From the NCBI RefSeq assembly GCF_021654775.1, contig NZ_AP025343.1:3253501-3317500 (forward strand): a stretch of 64,000 nt of DNA, given 5' to 3'. Shown here piece after piece: positions 34,958 through 43,693 of the stretch (positions are counted from its first letter, which is position 1; the number at the start of each line of letters is the position of its first letter). The stretch is from Paenibacillus azoreducens. GTDB taxonomy: Bacteria > Bacillota > Bacilli > Paenibacillales > Paenibacillaceae. The position numbers were made by a program, and so were the translations under genes. A model generated the notes under the pieces. The model saw nothing but the letters and a program-made list of their open reading frames with translations, was not told the DNA's origin and made no database searches.

Positions 34958-35631
34958 TCGTGGAAGACGAAGACAATATTAGACGTTTCATTTCGATAAA
35001 TTTATCACAAACGGGATTTGAAGTAAACGAGGCGGCAACGGGAACGGAAGCGCTGCAGAGCTTTAGTGATAGTCGCCCGGATATTATCGTTTTGGATATT
35101 ATGCTGCCGGATGTCGACGGATTTGAAATTTGCCGAAAATTGAGAAAGGCGGATGCTTCGGTCATCATTGTTTTTTTAACGGCGGCAGGTCAGGATTTGG
35201 ACAAAATCAAAGGACTGGAGATCGGGGCCGACGATTATATCGTCAAGCCGTTTAATCCGCTGGAGCTTGTTGCAAGGATCAATGCAATATTGCGCCGTAC
35301 GGCTGTGTCCTTGAAGCCGCAAAAACTTACGCTTGAATCCGGGCCGTTCCGGATGGAGTTGAATTCGAACAAAATGTATAAACATGACGCTCTCATAGAG
35401 CTGACGCCAAAGGAATTCCAAATGATCAGAGCCTTTCTGGAACATCCCGATACGGCATTATCCAGGAATGAACTGCTGAATCTCGTATGGGGAGAGGATT
35501 TTATCGGAGATCCTAAAACAGTGGATGTCCATGTGCGGAAATTAAGAGAGAAGCTCGAAGATGACGACTCCAAACCGCAGTGGATCGAAACGGTATGGGG
35601 ACTTGGCTACCGCTGGAGAAAGGACGATTGA
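34927..35631 (+). CDS. OmpR/PhoB-type response regulator
   Basis: 234 aa from GTG 34927 (GGAGG at 34916-34920). Receiver domain with the phosphoacceptor Asp57 in IIVLDIMLPD, acidic pair in VEDEDN and Lys in IVKPFNP; the C-terminal winged helix carries LTPKEFQMIRAFLEH and VDVHVRKLREKL. It is followed by its kinase after 4 nt. Transcription probably reads through the M-box leader, so its level may depend on cytoplasmic Mg2+. Target genes could include the lipoprotein and SEDS genes downstream. Confidence 0.93.
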   Translation: MDTANRNRVLIVEDEDNIRRFISINLSQTGFEVNEAATGTEALQSFSDSRPDIIVLDIMLPDVDGFEICRKLRKADASVIIVFLTAAGQDLDKIKGLEIGADDYIVKPFNPLELVARINAILRRTAVSLKPQKLTLESGPFRMELNSNKMYKHDALIELTPKEFQMIRAFLEHPDTALSRNELLNLVWGEDFIGDPKTVDVHVRKLREKLEDDDSKPQWIETVWGLGYRWRKDD

Positions 35632-35635
35632 AGGC

Positions 35636-37018
35636 ATGAGCATTCAAAAAAGACTAGTTGGAAGTTATTTGGTGGTTATCTCTATTACGGTGCTCATTCT
35701 TGAAATTTTCCTTATTGTTTCCGTAAGATATTATTATTTTCATAATATTGAGCGGGTCCTGATGAATCAAGCGGAATTATCCGCTTCTTTTTTTCAGCAA
35801 TATTTTGCGGAGGAGGACCTTGAGAAACAATCGGAACGGCTGCTCCAAGGCTTTACCACTCATTCCGATGCGCAGGTGCAGATCATGGATTCAAGTGGAC
35901 GGCTGCTGCAGGACTCCACCGGACTCGATTTCGGCAGCTTAATGACACCGTATCCCGATGTGCAGGCGGCAATAGCGGGACAGCCCGAAAGTTGGAAAGG
36001 AAAGGATTCGGGCACCCGTGAACCTGTCCTTGCGGTTTCTTATCCGTTAAAAGCTCATAACATCACCGTAGGGGCAGTCAGGTTCGTTTCTTCATTAACC
36101 GGAACCATATCGACGATAAATCATATTGCATGCCTGCTGCTTGGCGTAGGCCTGCTTGTTGTTGCGATCGTTACCATACTAGGATTATTTCTGTCCGGAA
36201 CCATCACCAGATCCATTCAGGATTTGAAACAAGCCGCAGACCGAATGACAGAAGGCGATTTCCGCATTAACGTACATAAACGTTACCGGGATGAGCTGGG
36301 TTCATTGGCAGATACTTTAAACAAGATGGCAAGCAGAATCGTACAAAGCGAACAGCTTAAAAATGATTTTATTTCATCTGTATCGCATGAATTGCGGACG
36401 CCGCTCACCTCGATCAAAGGCTGGGTCATTACGCTCAAAGCCAGCGGGGACGGAAATCAGGACTTGCTGCATGAGGGGCTGGACATCATTGAATCCGAAA
36501 GCGACAGACTGGGTCGGATGGTGGATGAGCTGCTGGATTTCTCCAAATTGGACAGCGGAAGGATAACGCTGGACTTGAAACCTGTGCAGCTGGCCGACTT
36601 GCTGCATCATATTGGCAGACAGCTTGGCCCAAGGGCCGCACGGCAGGGTGTTTCCCTTCACATTCAAGCAGATGAAATGCTTCCAATCATCCAAGCTGAC
36701 GAGAACCGTTTGAAGCAGGTATTGATCAATTTGATTGATAATTCGCTTAAATTTACGGATGCTCCCGGATCTATTACTGTAGAAGCCTGCACTGCACCAG
36801 GGCATGTTATTGTTAGCGTTGCGGATACGGGTACGGGAATATCGGAGGGGAATTTGGCGAACGTGCTTCAGAAATTTTACAAGGGAGATCCGCATGCGAC
36901 AGGCAGCGGTTTGGGCCTGGCTATATCGGATCAGATCGTTAAACTGCATAAAGGCGAATTGCAGATCGCCAGTACGGAGGGACAAGGAACGAAAGTCCAA
37001 ATTCGGCTGCCGATATAA
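35636..37018 (+). CDS. Sensor histidine kinase
   Basis: 460 aa from ATG 35636 (an earlier in-frame start lies inside the regulator gene). Transmembrane helix 1 near residues 12-32, an extracellular sensor of about 130 residues, transmembrane helix 2 near 165-190, a HAMP linker (SIQDLKQAADRMTEGDFRIN), HisKA with the phosphorylated His251 in SSVSHELRTPLTS, and HATPase_c with the N box (LINLIDNSLKF), G1 (VADTGTGI) and G2 (GSGLGLAI). The external sensor has no recognisable fold. It forms a pair with the upstream regulator. Confidence 0.93.
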   Translation: MSIQKRLVGSYLVVISITVLILEIFLIVSVRYYYFHNIERVLMNQAELSASFFQQYFAEEDLEKQSERLLQGFTTHSDAQVQIMDSSGRLLQDSTGLDFGSLMTPYPDVQAAIAGQPESWKGKDSGTREPVLAVSYPLKAHNITVGAVRFVSSLTGTISTINHIACLLLGVGLLVVAIVTILGLFLSGTITRSIQDLKQAADRMTEGDFRINVHKRYRDELGSLADTLNKMASRIVQSEQLKNDFISSVSHELRTPLTSIKGWVITLKASGDGNQDLLHEGLDIIESESDRLGRMVDELLDFSKLDSGRITLDLKPVQLADLLHHIGRQLGPRAARQGVSLHIQADEMLPIIQADENRLKQVLINLIDNSLKFTDAPGSITVEACTAPGHVIVSVADTGTGISEGNLANVLQKFYKGDPHATGSGLGLAISDQIVKLHKGELQIASTEGQGTKVQIRLPI

Positions 37019-37112
37019 GGATCATGAATTTTAACTATTTCATAACCACTTTATGTTTCCGGAAAGATATGATTATAAATAAGCTTGCAAGCGGGGGAGT
37101 AGGTGAGCAGGA

Positions 37113-37649
37113 GTGCCTAGAAAGTTCATGGGAACCAAAATTGTATCGACAATCATTTTATTGCTGCTTGGAGGATGCGGAGTACCGTCAACCCCGGTCG
37201 ATTTGATTGAACCTCCATTACCGGAGACAAGCCTTCAAAATAAGGACATCGTTCATGATTTCATCAAAATGCTGCCGCACAAGGCACAGATCCTGGCGCC
37301 AATGGAAGAAAACAGAGGAAGCGATGTTTCGTTTGGCGATCTTGACGGAGACGGGATTGACGAAGCCGTCATCGTTTATGAAGAGAAAAACAAAACAGGG
37401 AAAATGCTTAAAGCTGCATTATTCAGGAAGCATCAAGAAGAATGGCATAAGGTCACGGAGGTTGATGGTTTCGGGTACGGGCTGGATTATGCCGGGATTT
37501 TGGATATCAATCATGACGGCCGTTCCGAGCTTGCCCTTGGCTGGTCCCTGGGGGAAGCGGGGAATGGCCTGGATATATATGGATGGCAGGATGACAAACT
37601 GAAGCTGCTGTCCAAGAAGGTGTACCAAGGCAAATTGGAGCTGGAATAA
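37113..37649 (+). CDS. Lipoprotein with VCBS/FG-GAP-like calcium-loop repeats
   Basis: 178 aa. GTG 37113 follows AGGTGAG. The signal peptide ends in a lipobox LLLGGC (Cys near residue 22). The mature part has two EF-hand-like loops, FGDLDGDGIDEAVIVYEE and ILDINHDGRSELALGW, as in FG-GAP/VCBS repeats that bind Ca2+ or other divalent ions. It sits between a two-component system and two SEDS genes, all on the plus strand; an ion-sensing or wall-associated role is an inference from this context and the M-box leader. Confidence 0.75.
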   Translation: MPRKFMGTKIVSTIILLLLGGCGVPSTPVDLIEPPLPETSLQNKDIVHDFIKMLPHKAQILAPMEENRGSDVSFGDLDGDGIDEAVIVYEEKNKTGKMLKAALFRKHQEEWHKVTEVDGFGYGLDYAGILDINHDGRSELALGWSLGEAGNGLDIYGWQDDKLKLLSKKVYQGKLELE

Positions 37650-37693
37650 ACATTCGCACCATACGGCAGGCAAACCGGGAGGTGTTCTATGCA

Positions 37694-38824
37694 TTGAACG
37701 AAAAAAGAAAAGGCCGCCCGGACTTTCTGCTTCTTTTTTTGACTTTTTTTCTTGTAGGCTTTGGTTTGATTATGATATTTAGTGCAAGTTATCCGATTGC
37801 GATCGCGAAGCATGATTATTCGTGGCATTATGTCATGAAACAAGGGATATTCGCGTTTTTCGGATTATTTCTGATGTTCGTTTTTATGTCTGTTCCCCTT
37901 GAACGTTGGAAGAAGGCCTCGCCTCTTCTGCTGCTGCTTACGCTGCTGATGCTTGCTTTTGTATTAGTCCGGAGCGGAGATGTCAACGGAGCCAGACGTT
38001 GGTTTGCTTTGGGAGGTTTTACGCTGCAGCCGTCCGAATTGGCCAAGCTGACTGTCATCGTATATTTGGCAACAATCATCAGCCGAAAAGGGGAGCAAAT
38101 CCGCGATTTCCGCAGAGGTCTGATTCCTGTTGTGACGGTGGTCGGACTCATCTTGCTGCTTGTCCTGAAGCAGCCGGATTTCGGCACGGTTTTGATTCTG
38201 GCCGGTATGGCTGTAACCATCCTGCTCGTTGGCGATGCGGATCTTCGTCATCTTTTTCTGCTTGGTTTGTCTCTGGTTCCGATCTTTTTGTATCTGGCGT
38301 TTAGCAAAAGCTATCGCCTCAATCGGATCAATTCTTTTCTGAGTCCGTTTGATGACCCGGAAGGATCCGGCTATCAACTGATCCAGTCGCTTGATGCTTT
38401 TAAGCATGGGGGATTTACCGGGACTGGAATCGGCCACAGCATTCAGAAGATTTTTTATTTGCCTGAGGCGCATACCGATTTTATTTTTGCCGTCATCGGG
38501 GAGGAATTGGGTTTTGTTGGCACGTCATTGCTTATTATCACATTTTTTCTTTTTATTTGGCGAGGATTTCGCGCTGCTTTAAAGAGTAACGATTTTTACG
38601 CATTAATGCTCGGAATTGGAATCGTGATGATGATATTTTTGCAATTCCTGCTCAATGTCGGAGCTGCTGTCGGCGTGCTTCCTATTACGGGGGTGCCGCT
38701 ACCCTTCATCAGTTATGGGGGATCTTCGCTAGTTTTATGTTTAGCCAGCACCGGCATCCTGCTTAACATTTCGCGTGCCAGCCATCCCAAACGTCAAGAG
38801 AATCGCAGAAATTCAAAAAAGTAG
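37694..38824 (+). CDS. SEDS family glycosyltransferase, FtsW/SpoVE-like
   Basis: 376 aa, about ten membrane helices. TTG 37694 is preferred because GGGAGGTG (37677-37684) lies ahead of it; a GTG at 37682 would be inside that RBS. SEDS motifs: FSASYPIA, GARRWFALGGFTLQPSELAK, FGTVLILAGM, HTDFIFAVIGEELGFVG and FISYGGSSLV. These proteins polymerise lipid II into glycan strands together with a class B PBP. It is probably an accessory copy, since the division ftsW usually lies elsewhere; no PBP gene is adjacent. Confidence 0.88.
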   Translation: MNEKRKGRPDFLLLFLTFFLVGFGLIMIFSASYPIAIAKHDYSWHYVMKQGIFAFFGLFLMFVFMSVPLERWKKASPLLLLLTLLMLAFVLVRSGDVNGARRWFALGGFTLQPSELAKLTVIVYLATIISRKGEQIRDFRRGLIPVVTVVGLILLLVLKQPDFGTVLILAGMAVTILLVGDADLRHLFLLGLSLVPIFLYLAFSKSYRLNRINSFLSPFDDPEGSGYQLIQSLDAFKHGGFTGTGIGHSIQKIFYLPEAHTDFIFAVIGEELGFVGTSLLIITFFLFIWRGFRAALKSNDFYALMLGIGIVMMIFLQFLLNVGAAVGVLPITGVPLPFISYGGSSLVLCLASTGILLNISRASHPKRQENRRNSKK

Positions 38825-38837
38825 GGGTTGCCCGCTT

Positions 38838-40046
38838 ATGATTAACTTCCGTCTTCTTTCAAAACTGGATAAGTCCACGTTGTTTATCGTTTGCTGCCTT
38901 GTTGCCATCGGGACGGTTGCGGTATATAGAGCCACAGAGGGCACGCATTTGGAAGGCCTTCATATGAGCAATATTTATCTTTTCGCCGCATTTTGCATTC
39001 CGATGCTGGGTTTGTCCATATTGGATTATCGGATTTTACTCGGCAAGCTGTCTTATATTTTATATGGAATCGGCATCGGGATGCTTGTTCTGGTCAAGTT
39101 TGCCGGAGAGAATATAAACGGGGCGGCCCGTTGGCTCAATATCGGACATTTTCAGCTCCAGCCTTCCGAATTGGCCAAAATCTTCACCGTTCTGCTGATT
39201 GCCCATTTATTGGGAAAGAGGGAAGGACGGCAGCTTCGTTTTGTACAGGATTTATTGCCGATCGGCTGTGTTTTCTTGATTCCCTTTATTCTGATTATGG
39301 ATCAGCCGGATTTAGGTACCGCGCTTGTATTTTTGGGGATTGTACTCAGCATGCTGTGGATTGGCAACATTCGTTCCATTTATATGATTTTGTTCATTGG
39401 GATGGTCATTTTAATCATTTGTACCGTTCTTTGGCTCTATTATGCGAATTACGAATTGTTGTCGAAGATCGTGGAACCCCACCAAATGTCGAGAATCCAA
39501 ACATTTCTTGATCCGACCAGCGATCCTGATAAATCCTGGCATGTGAAAAATGCCATGAAAGCGATCGGCACGGGCGGATTAAGCGGAAGCGACGGGGCTT
39601 ATGTACGCAAAGGATTTATTCCTTACGTGTATTCGGATTCCATATATGTGGTGATCGGCGAGGAATTTGGCTTTTTAGGTTCCTCCGTGCTGCTGATCCT
39701 TTATTTGGCGCTTGTATACCGCATGATTCATGTTTCGATGGAGAGCAAAGAGCTATCCGGAACTTATATTGTGGTCGGTTTTATCGGCATGTTGGTTTTT
39801 CAAGTTTCCGTTAATATCGGCATGCATATCGGTATTTTGCCGTTGACAGGCATATCTTTGCCGTTTATCAGTTACGGGGGCAGTTCTTTGCTTACCAACA
39901 TGATAGCGATCGGATTGATTCTGAGCGTCAACGCCCATCATGATGAAGCAACCTGGCGCAATCACGACCTGTCAAAAACGGAGAAAACGGAAAGTGTACC
40001 GATAACGAAACGATTGATGCAATTGGGCAAAAACAAAAATGCATGA
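38838..40046 (+). CDS. SEDS family glycosyltransferase, RodA-like
   Basis: 402 aa from ATG 38838, 13 nt after the previous stop (longer in-frame starts overlap the FtsW-like gene). About ten helices with NGAARWLNIGHFQLQPSELA, MDQPDLGTALVFLG, YSDSIYVVIGEEFGFLGSS and LPFISYGGSSLLTN. It diverges from its neighbour (about a third of residues look shared), so this is not a recent duplication. RodA-type proteins drive side-wall synthesis. A tandem SEDS pair directly after a lipoprotein and a two-component system suggests a regulated wall-synthesis module. Confidence 0.88.
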   Translation: MINFRLLSKLDKSTLFIVCCLVAIGTVAVYRATEGTHLEGLHMSNIYLFAAFCIPMLGLSILDYRILLGKLSYILYGIGIGMLVLVKFAGENINGAARWLNIGHFQLQPSELAKIFTVLLIAHLLGKREGRQLRFVQDLLPIGCVFLIPFILIMDQPDLGTALVFLGIVLSMLWIGNIRSIYMILFIGMVILIICTVLWLYYANYELLSKIVEPHQMSRIQTFLDPTSDPDKSWHVKNAMKAIGTGGLSGSDGAYVRKGFIPYVYSDSIYVVIGEEFGFLGSSVLLILYLALVYRMIHVSMESKELSGTYIVVGFIGMLVFQVSVNIGMHIGILPLTGISLPFISYGGSSLLTNMIAIGLILSVNAHHDEATWRNHDLSKTEKTESVPITKRLMQLGKNKNA

Positions 40047-40072
40047 ATGAACCGTCTATTTAAGCAAAAGAG

Positions 40073-40131
40073 AAACCGTCTTTGGGTCAAAATGAGTCAT
40101 ATCTCATGAGGGCCTAAGGAACGGTTTTTTT
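40073..40131 (+). terminator. Terminator of the two-component/SEDS operon
   Basis: AAACCGT/ACGGTTT outer stem with an inner hairpin, then T7. Confidence 0.7.
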
Positions 40132-40278
40132 GTGCTTTATAAGTGTATCGATTTTTCTATATTTTGCATATTTACGGTTATTGAGGAATAGACTTGTCTC
40201 ACAAACATTCCTTTATTAAAGGTATGGAGCGGTTTTGCAATTCATGGATGATCACAGGAAAGAGAGGTGGAAAAGCGG

Positions 40279-41439
40279 ATGAAAGATCCCATATTTGAAG
40301 GGGAAGCAGCAATTACCGGCATCGGTACAAGCATTCCGCCGAATAGGCTGGAACAGCATGAAGTGTTTCAAAGAATTGAAGAATCCTGTCAGACCGATGA
40401 GCATGTCATGCGCTGGGCCCGTAGAATCTTCAGGCAATGCGGAGTAGATACGCGTTATACCTGCGAGCCTGATTTTTTGGCGGAAGCGGGAACATGCCGC
40501 TATATGCCGGGCGAGGATGGGAGATTGGTTCCGACGACTTCGGAGCGCATGGAGTTGTACCGGAAAGAATCCGTTCCTCTTGCCCTGAAGGCAGCTGAGG
40601 AAGCGCTTGCCGATGCCCGGCTGGATCCTGCCGCCGTCACGCATCTCATCACCGTCAGCTGTACCGGACAGTTCCTGCCGGGGCTGGACGCGAGGTTGGT
40701 CCATGAGCTTGGATTATCCTTACGGGTGAACCGGATCCCGTTAATATTTCAAGGCTGCAGTGCTGGTCTGAAAGCTATACAGCTGGCCAAAAGCATTGTT
40801 GAAAGCGATGCAACCCACGTCGTTCTGGTCGTCTGCGTCGAGCTTTGCACGATTCATTTTCAGCCGCCAAGCTCGCGGGAAGCGCTGTTTGGCGCTTCGT
40901 TCTTCGGTGACGGAGCCTCGGCCTGCATCGTCCGCAGCGTTTCAAATGGCGAGGAGCATATGTTTCGATTGGGAAAAGGACAGTCGGTACTCATTCCTGG
41001 CTCTGAAGCGGAAATGACCTGGAAGGTGGGCGATCAAGGATTTGATCTCTTTTTATCGCCTGCGATTCCGAAGCTGCTCCGCACTTTTTTGCGGGAGGAA
41101 GTCCAGCATCTGCTGGATGGCCGGACTTTGCCGCATCTGTGGGCCATTCATCCGGGAGGAAGAGGGATCGTCGACGCCGTGCAGGACATGTTTGCCTTGG
41201 ATGATTCTCAGGTCTTCTTTAGTCGCGAGGTTTTGCGGCGTTACGGAAATCTATCCTCAGCCACGATTTTGTTTGTATTGAAACAGATGAGGGAGAACCT
41301 TATTTTGCATGGTGAAAATCAGGCCCATGGAATATCGCTTGCATTTGGCCCGGGATTGACCGCTGAACTGCTCGCTTTTTCTTATGCTGCAAATACGGAA
41401 ATGCTTGAGGTCTCCGGAAAAGATGCTGCCTATGTTTAG
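40279..41439 (+). CDS. Type III polyketide synthase
   Basis: 386 aa from ATG 40279 (AGAGGTGG just upstream; GTG 40267 would include it). Chalcone/stilbene synthase superfamily with the catalytic triad Cys160 (FQGCSAG), His291 (AIHPGG) and Asn324 (YGNLSSAT). It also has ITVSCTGQFLPG, FGASFFGDGASA and a C-terminal GFGP-like FGPGLTAE. Bacterial members condense fatty acyl-CoA with malonyl-CoA to alkylpyrones or alkylresorcinols (BpsA, SrsA). First gene of a cluster with a methyltransferase, an FAD oxidoreductase and an MMPL exporter. Chain length and cyclisation mode cannot be read by eye. Confidence 0.93.
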   Translation: MKDPIFEGEAAITGIGTSIPPNRLEQHEVFQRIEESCQTDEHVMRWARRIFRQCGVDTRYTCEPDFLAEAGTCRYMPGEDGRLVPTTSERMELYRKESVPLALKAAEEALADARLDPAAVTHLITVSCTGQFLPGLDARLVHELGLSLRVNRIPLIFQGCSAGLKAIQLAKSIVESDATHVVLVVCVELCTIHFQPPSSREALFGASFFGDGASACIVRSVSNGEEHMFRLGKGQSVLIPGSEAEMTWKVGDQGFDLFLSPAIPKLLRTFLREEVQHLLDGRTLPHLWAIHPGGRGIVDAVQDMFALDDSQVFFSREVLRRYGNLSSATILFVLKQMRENLILHGENQAHGISLAFGPGLTAELLAFSYAANTEMLEVSGKDAAYV

Positions 41440-42157
41440 GGATCTAAGCCATCGATCGGTTAGGGCGGAATATATGGATGATTTCAGTTCCGGAGGTGAG
41501 GAGCTCTCCGAGGCGCTGCGGCATCTGCGCAGGCTGAACCGGATATTTGGCGCATCTGCGCCGCTTCTGTACGGCATCAATGAACTCTGGGAGCGCTCAG
41601 GCCGTCCGACGAGGCTGCATGTGATGGATATAGGGGCCGGTTCCGGAGAAATAAACCGCGGTTTGCTCCGCTGGGCCGATCGAAACGGCATTCAAATGCG
41701 CATAACGTTGGTGGACATGACTGAGGAAGCGTGCGTGGAGGCCCGGGTGCTTTTCAAGGATGAACCAAGAGTGAAGGTGCTTCGGAGCAATGTGTTTGAA
41801 ACTCAGGAAGAAGCTGCCGATATTCTAATCTCTTCACAATTTCTGCATCATTTTGCGGATGAAGAGCTGCCGGAGGTAACCGGCCATATGCTGCGGTCCT
41901 CCAAACTTGGCGTGGTTATCAGCGACATTCACCGGCATTGGATCTCCTGGTCTGCGGTTTGGCTTGTGACTCGGCTGATTTCGGCCAACCGCTACATTCG
42001 CCATGACGGCCCGCTTTCAGTCGCCAAAGGTTTTTGCGCCAAGGACTGGAATCAGCTTGGCCAGGCGCTGGGTAAACGCGGAAACTATCATTTGAAATAC
42101 TCTTGGAGGCCCCTGTTCCGGTACAGCGTTGTGATTTCCAAGGAGGCAGAGTTTTAG
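41423..42157 (+). CDS. Class I SAM-dependent methyltransferase of the PKS cluster
   Basis: About 244 aa; overlaps the PKS stop by 17 nt (ATG 41423; ATG 41432 is also possible). SAM-binding motif I is HVMDIGAGSGEI, followed by ITLVDMTEEA and ILISSQFLHHFADEELPE. It is soluble, unlike the membrane ICMT-type methyltransferases BpsB/SrsB in known alkylpyrone or alkylresorcinol operons, yet it fills the same position. A likely role is O- or C-methylation of the polyketide. Repeat copy C starts 21 bp after its stop and separates it from the rest of the cluster. Confidence 0.85.
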   Translation: MLPMFRDLSHRSVRAEYMDDFSSGGEELSEALRHLRRLNRIFGASAPLLYGINELWERSGRPTRLHVMDIGAGSGEINRGLLRWADRNGIQMRITLVDMTEEACVEARVLFKDEPRVKVLRSNVFETQEEAADILISSQFLHHFADEELPEVTGHMLRSSKLGVVISDIHRHWISWSAVWLVTRLISANRYIRHDGPLSVAKGFCAKDWNQLGQALGKRGNYHLKYSWRPLFRYSVVISKEAEF

Positions 42158-42177
42158 AAAACGGATATTTTAAATTT

Positions 42178-42513
42178 GTGCGTGTTCAAAAAGGTCGGTT
42201 TTTTCAGCACCGAGAAGATTGGATAAAGCTAGGGACGAAAGGAGCGGAGCGTACGTAGTGGGTACGTGAGCACCTGAAATGTTTCCGGAGGAAACATACT
42301 TCGTAAGCATTCGCTTAGGCCCGGCTGAATTTAAGATTCGATGCGAAAGCCAACTTCCCGATTCACTTCGTGTTAGATATAGAATTTATTCGTTATCAGC
42401 GTAGCTGATGAAATTCTATATCGCAAGAAAATCTACCTCTGGATCGCGGTCGCTCATCCTTGAATTACTTCGATCGGTTTTCTTATCAAAAGTGAACTTT
42501 TTGAACAACCTCT
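42178..42513. mobile_element. MITE-like repeat, copy C, inserted in the PKS cluster
   Basis: 336 bp with the same ends as copy A (GTGCGTGTTCAAAAAGGTCGG and, at the far end, GAACTTTTTGAACAACCTCT). The core palindrome GATATAGAATTT (42376-42387)/AAATTCTATATC (42411-42422) is identical to copy B. It is oriented opposite to B. I found no clear target duplication here. It fills the gap between the methyltransferase stop and the RBS of the oxidoreductase gene. Confidence 0.85.
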
Positions 42514-42532
42514 AGATGGGGAGGGGCAGCGG

Positions 42533-43681
42533 ATGCCTGACGCAGTGGTAATTGGGGGAGGCCTGGCCGGGAGCAGTCTGGCGATCCGCCTCGCGCACCT
42601 CGGATGGAAAACCTTGTTGCTGGATCGTCAAACTTTTCCGCGCCATAAAGCTTGCGGCGAATTCCTGTCGCCGGAAACCCAAGGGATATTCAAGAAGCTT
42701 GGCGTTCTGGAGCTGCTAGAAGAATTAAACCCTGCGCGAATCGTGAATACGCGTATCGGATTCAGGCATGGCGGGCTTGTCGAAGCGAAGCTGGACGAAC
42801 CTGCATGGGGCCTTAGCCGCTATGCCTTGGATACCGTGATGCTGCAGGCGGCGGAAGATGCCGGGGTGTCTGTATGCACGGGCACATCGGTTTCCAGCGT
42901 TGTCGCCGAAACAGGAGGTTTCCGAATCGGAATCCGAAGCGGCGGCTTCTCTGAAGTGCTGCATGCCCGAACCGTTTATGCGGCTTGGGGCGCGCATCCG
43001 CGCACAGATCTGATTGCTAAAGCGCCTGGACTGGGAGGTAAAGGAAGGCAGGCCTATATTGGGCTTAAAGCCCATTTCAGCGGCATACGTCTTGACGAAG
43101 CCGTAGAGCTTTATTTTACTCGCGGCGGTTATGTCGGAATATCATCGGTGGAGAACGGGCTGGCGAATGTTGCAGCGCTTTTGCCGCTTGAGTGGGCACG
43201 AGGGAAAGGCAACTCCGTATCGGAGCTTTTAAAATCAGCTGCGGCGGAGAACAAACGCTTATCGGAGAGACTGAGCGGAGGACTTATATTGCCTGATACC
43301 CAGGTGTCATGCGCACCCGTTCACTTATCTGCCAAATGTCATGCCTGGGGCATTATTCCCCAAGTGGGCGATGCAGGCGCGATGATCCCGCCGTTATTCG
43401 GAGACGGAATGTCATCCGCGCTTCGTTCCGCAATCAGATGCGCTTCTTATGGAGATCGCTTTCTCCGGGGCATGATATCGATGGATGCCTGGAAGACGGC
43501 CTACCGCTCAGATATGCATAAGGAATACGCCGCCATATTACGGTGGGGACATTTATTGCAGACCCTCGGCCATATGCCGGTCGTCCCGCGAATATGGACA
43601 GCCGGAACCCGGCTATTTCCGCAGCTGGCCAGATTTATGGTTCGGGCAACCCGGTTAAACGGGAAAACTCCGCTGCTATAA
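42533..43681 (+). CDS. FAD-dependent oxidoreductase of the PKS cluster
   Basis: 382 aa. The N-terminal FAD-binding motif is VVIGGGLAGSSLAIRLAHLG, then RHKACGEFLSPE, as in geranylgeranyl-reductase-like and phenolic hydroxylase-like flavoproteins. The second FAD contact reads VGDAGAMIPPLFGDGMSSAL. In Streptomyces the SrsC flavoprotein hydroxylates methylated alkylresorcinols; a comparable tailoring step is likely here. RBS GGGGAGGGG precedes the ATG. The gene begins 19 bp after repeat copy C, so its expression now depends on read-through or on sequences inside the repeat. Confidence 0.88.
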   Translation: MPDAVVIGGGLAGSSLAIRLAHLGWKTLLLDRQTFPRHKACGEFLSPETQGIFKKLGVLELLEELNPARIVNTRIGFRHGGLVEAKLDEPAWGLSRYALDTVMLQAAEDAGVSVCTGTSVSSVVAETGGFRIGIRSGGFSEVLHARTVYAAWGAHPRTDLIAKAPGLGGKGRQAYIGLKAHFSGIRLDEAVELYFTRGGYVGISSVENGLANVAALLPLEWARGKGNSVSELLKSAAAENKRLSERLSGGLILPDTQVSCAPVHLSAKCHAWGIIPQVGDAGAMIPPLFGDGMSSALRSAIRCASYGDRFLRGMISMDAWKTAYRSDMHKEYAAILRWGHLLQTLGHMPVVPRIWTAGTRLFPQLARFMVRATRLNGKTPLL

Positions 43682-43693
43682 GGAGACAGGGAT

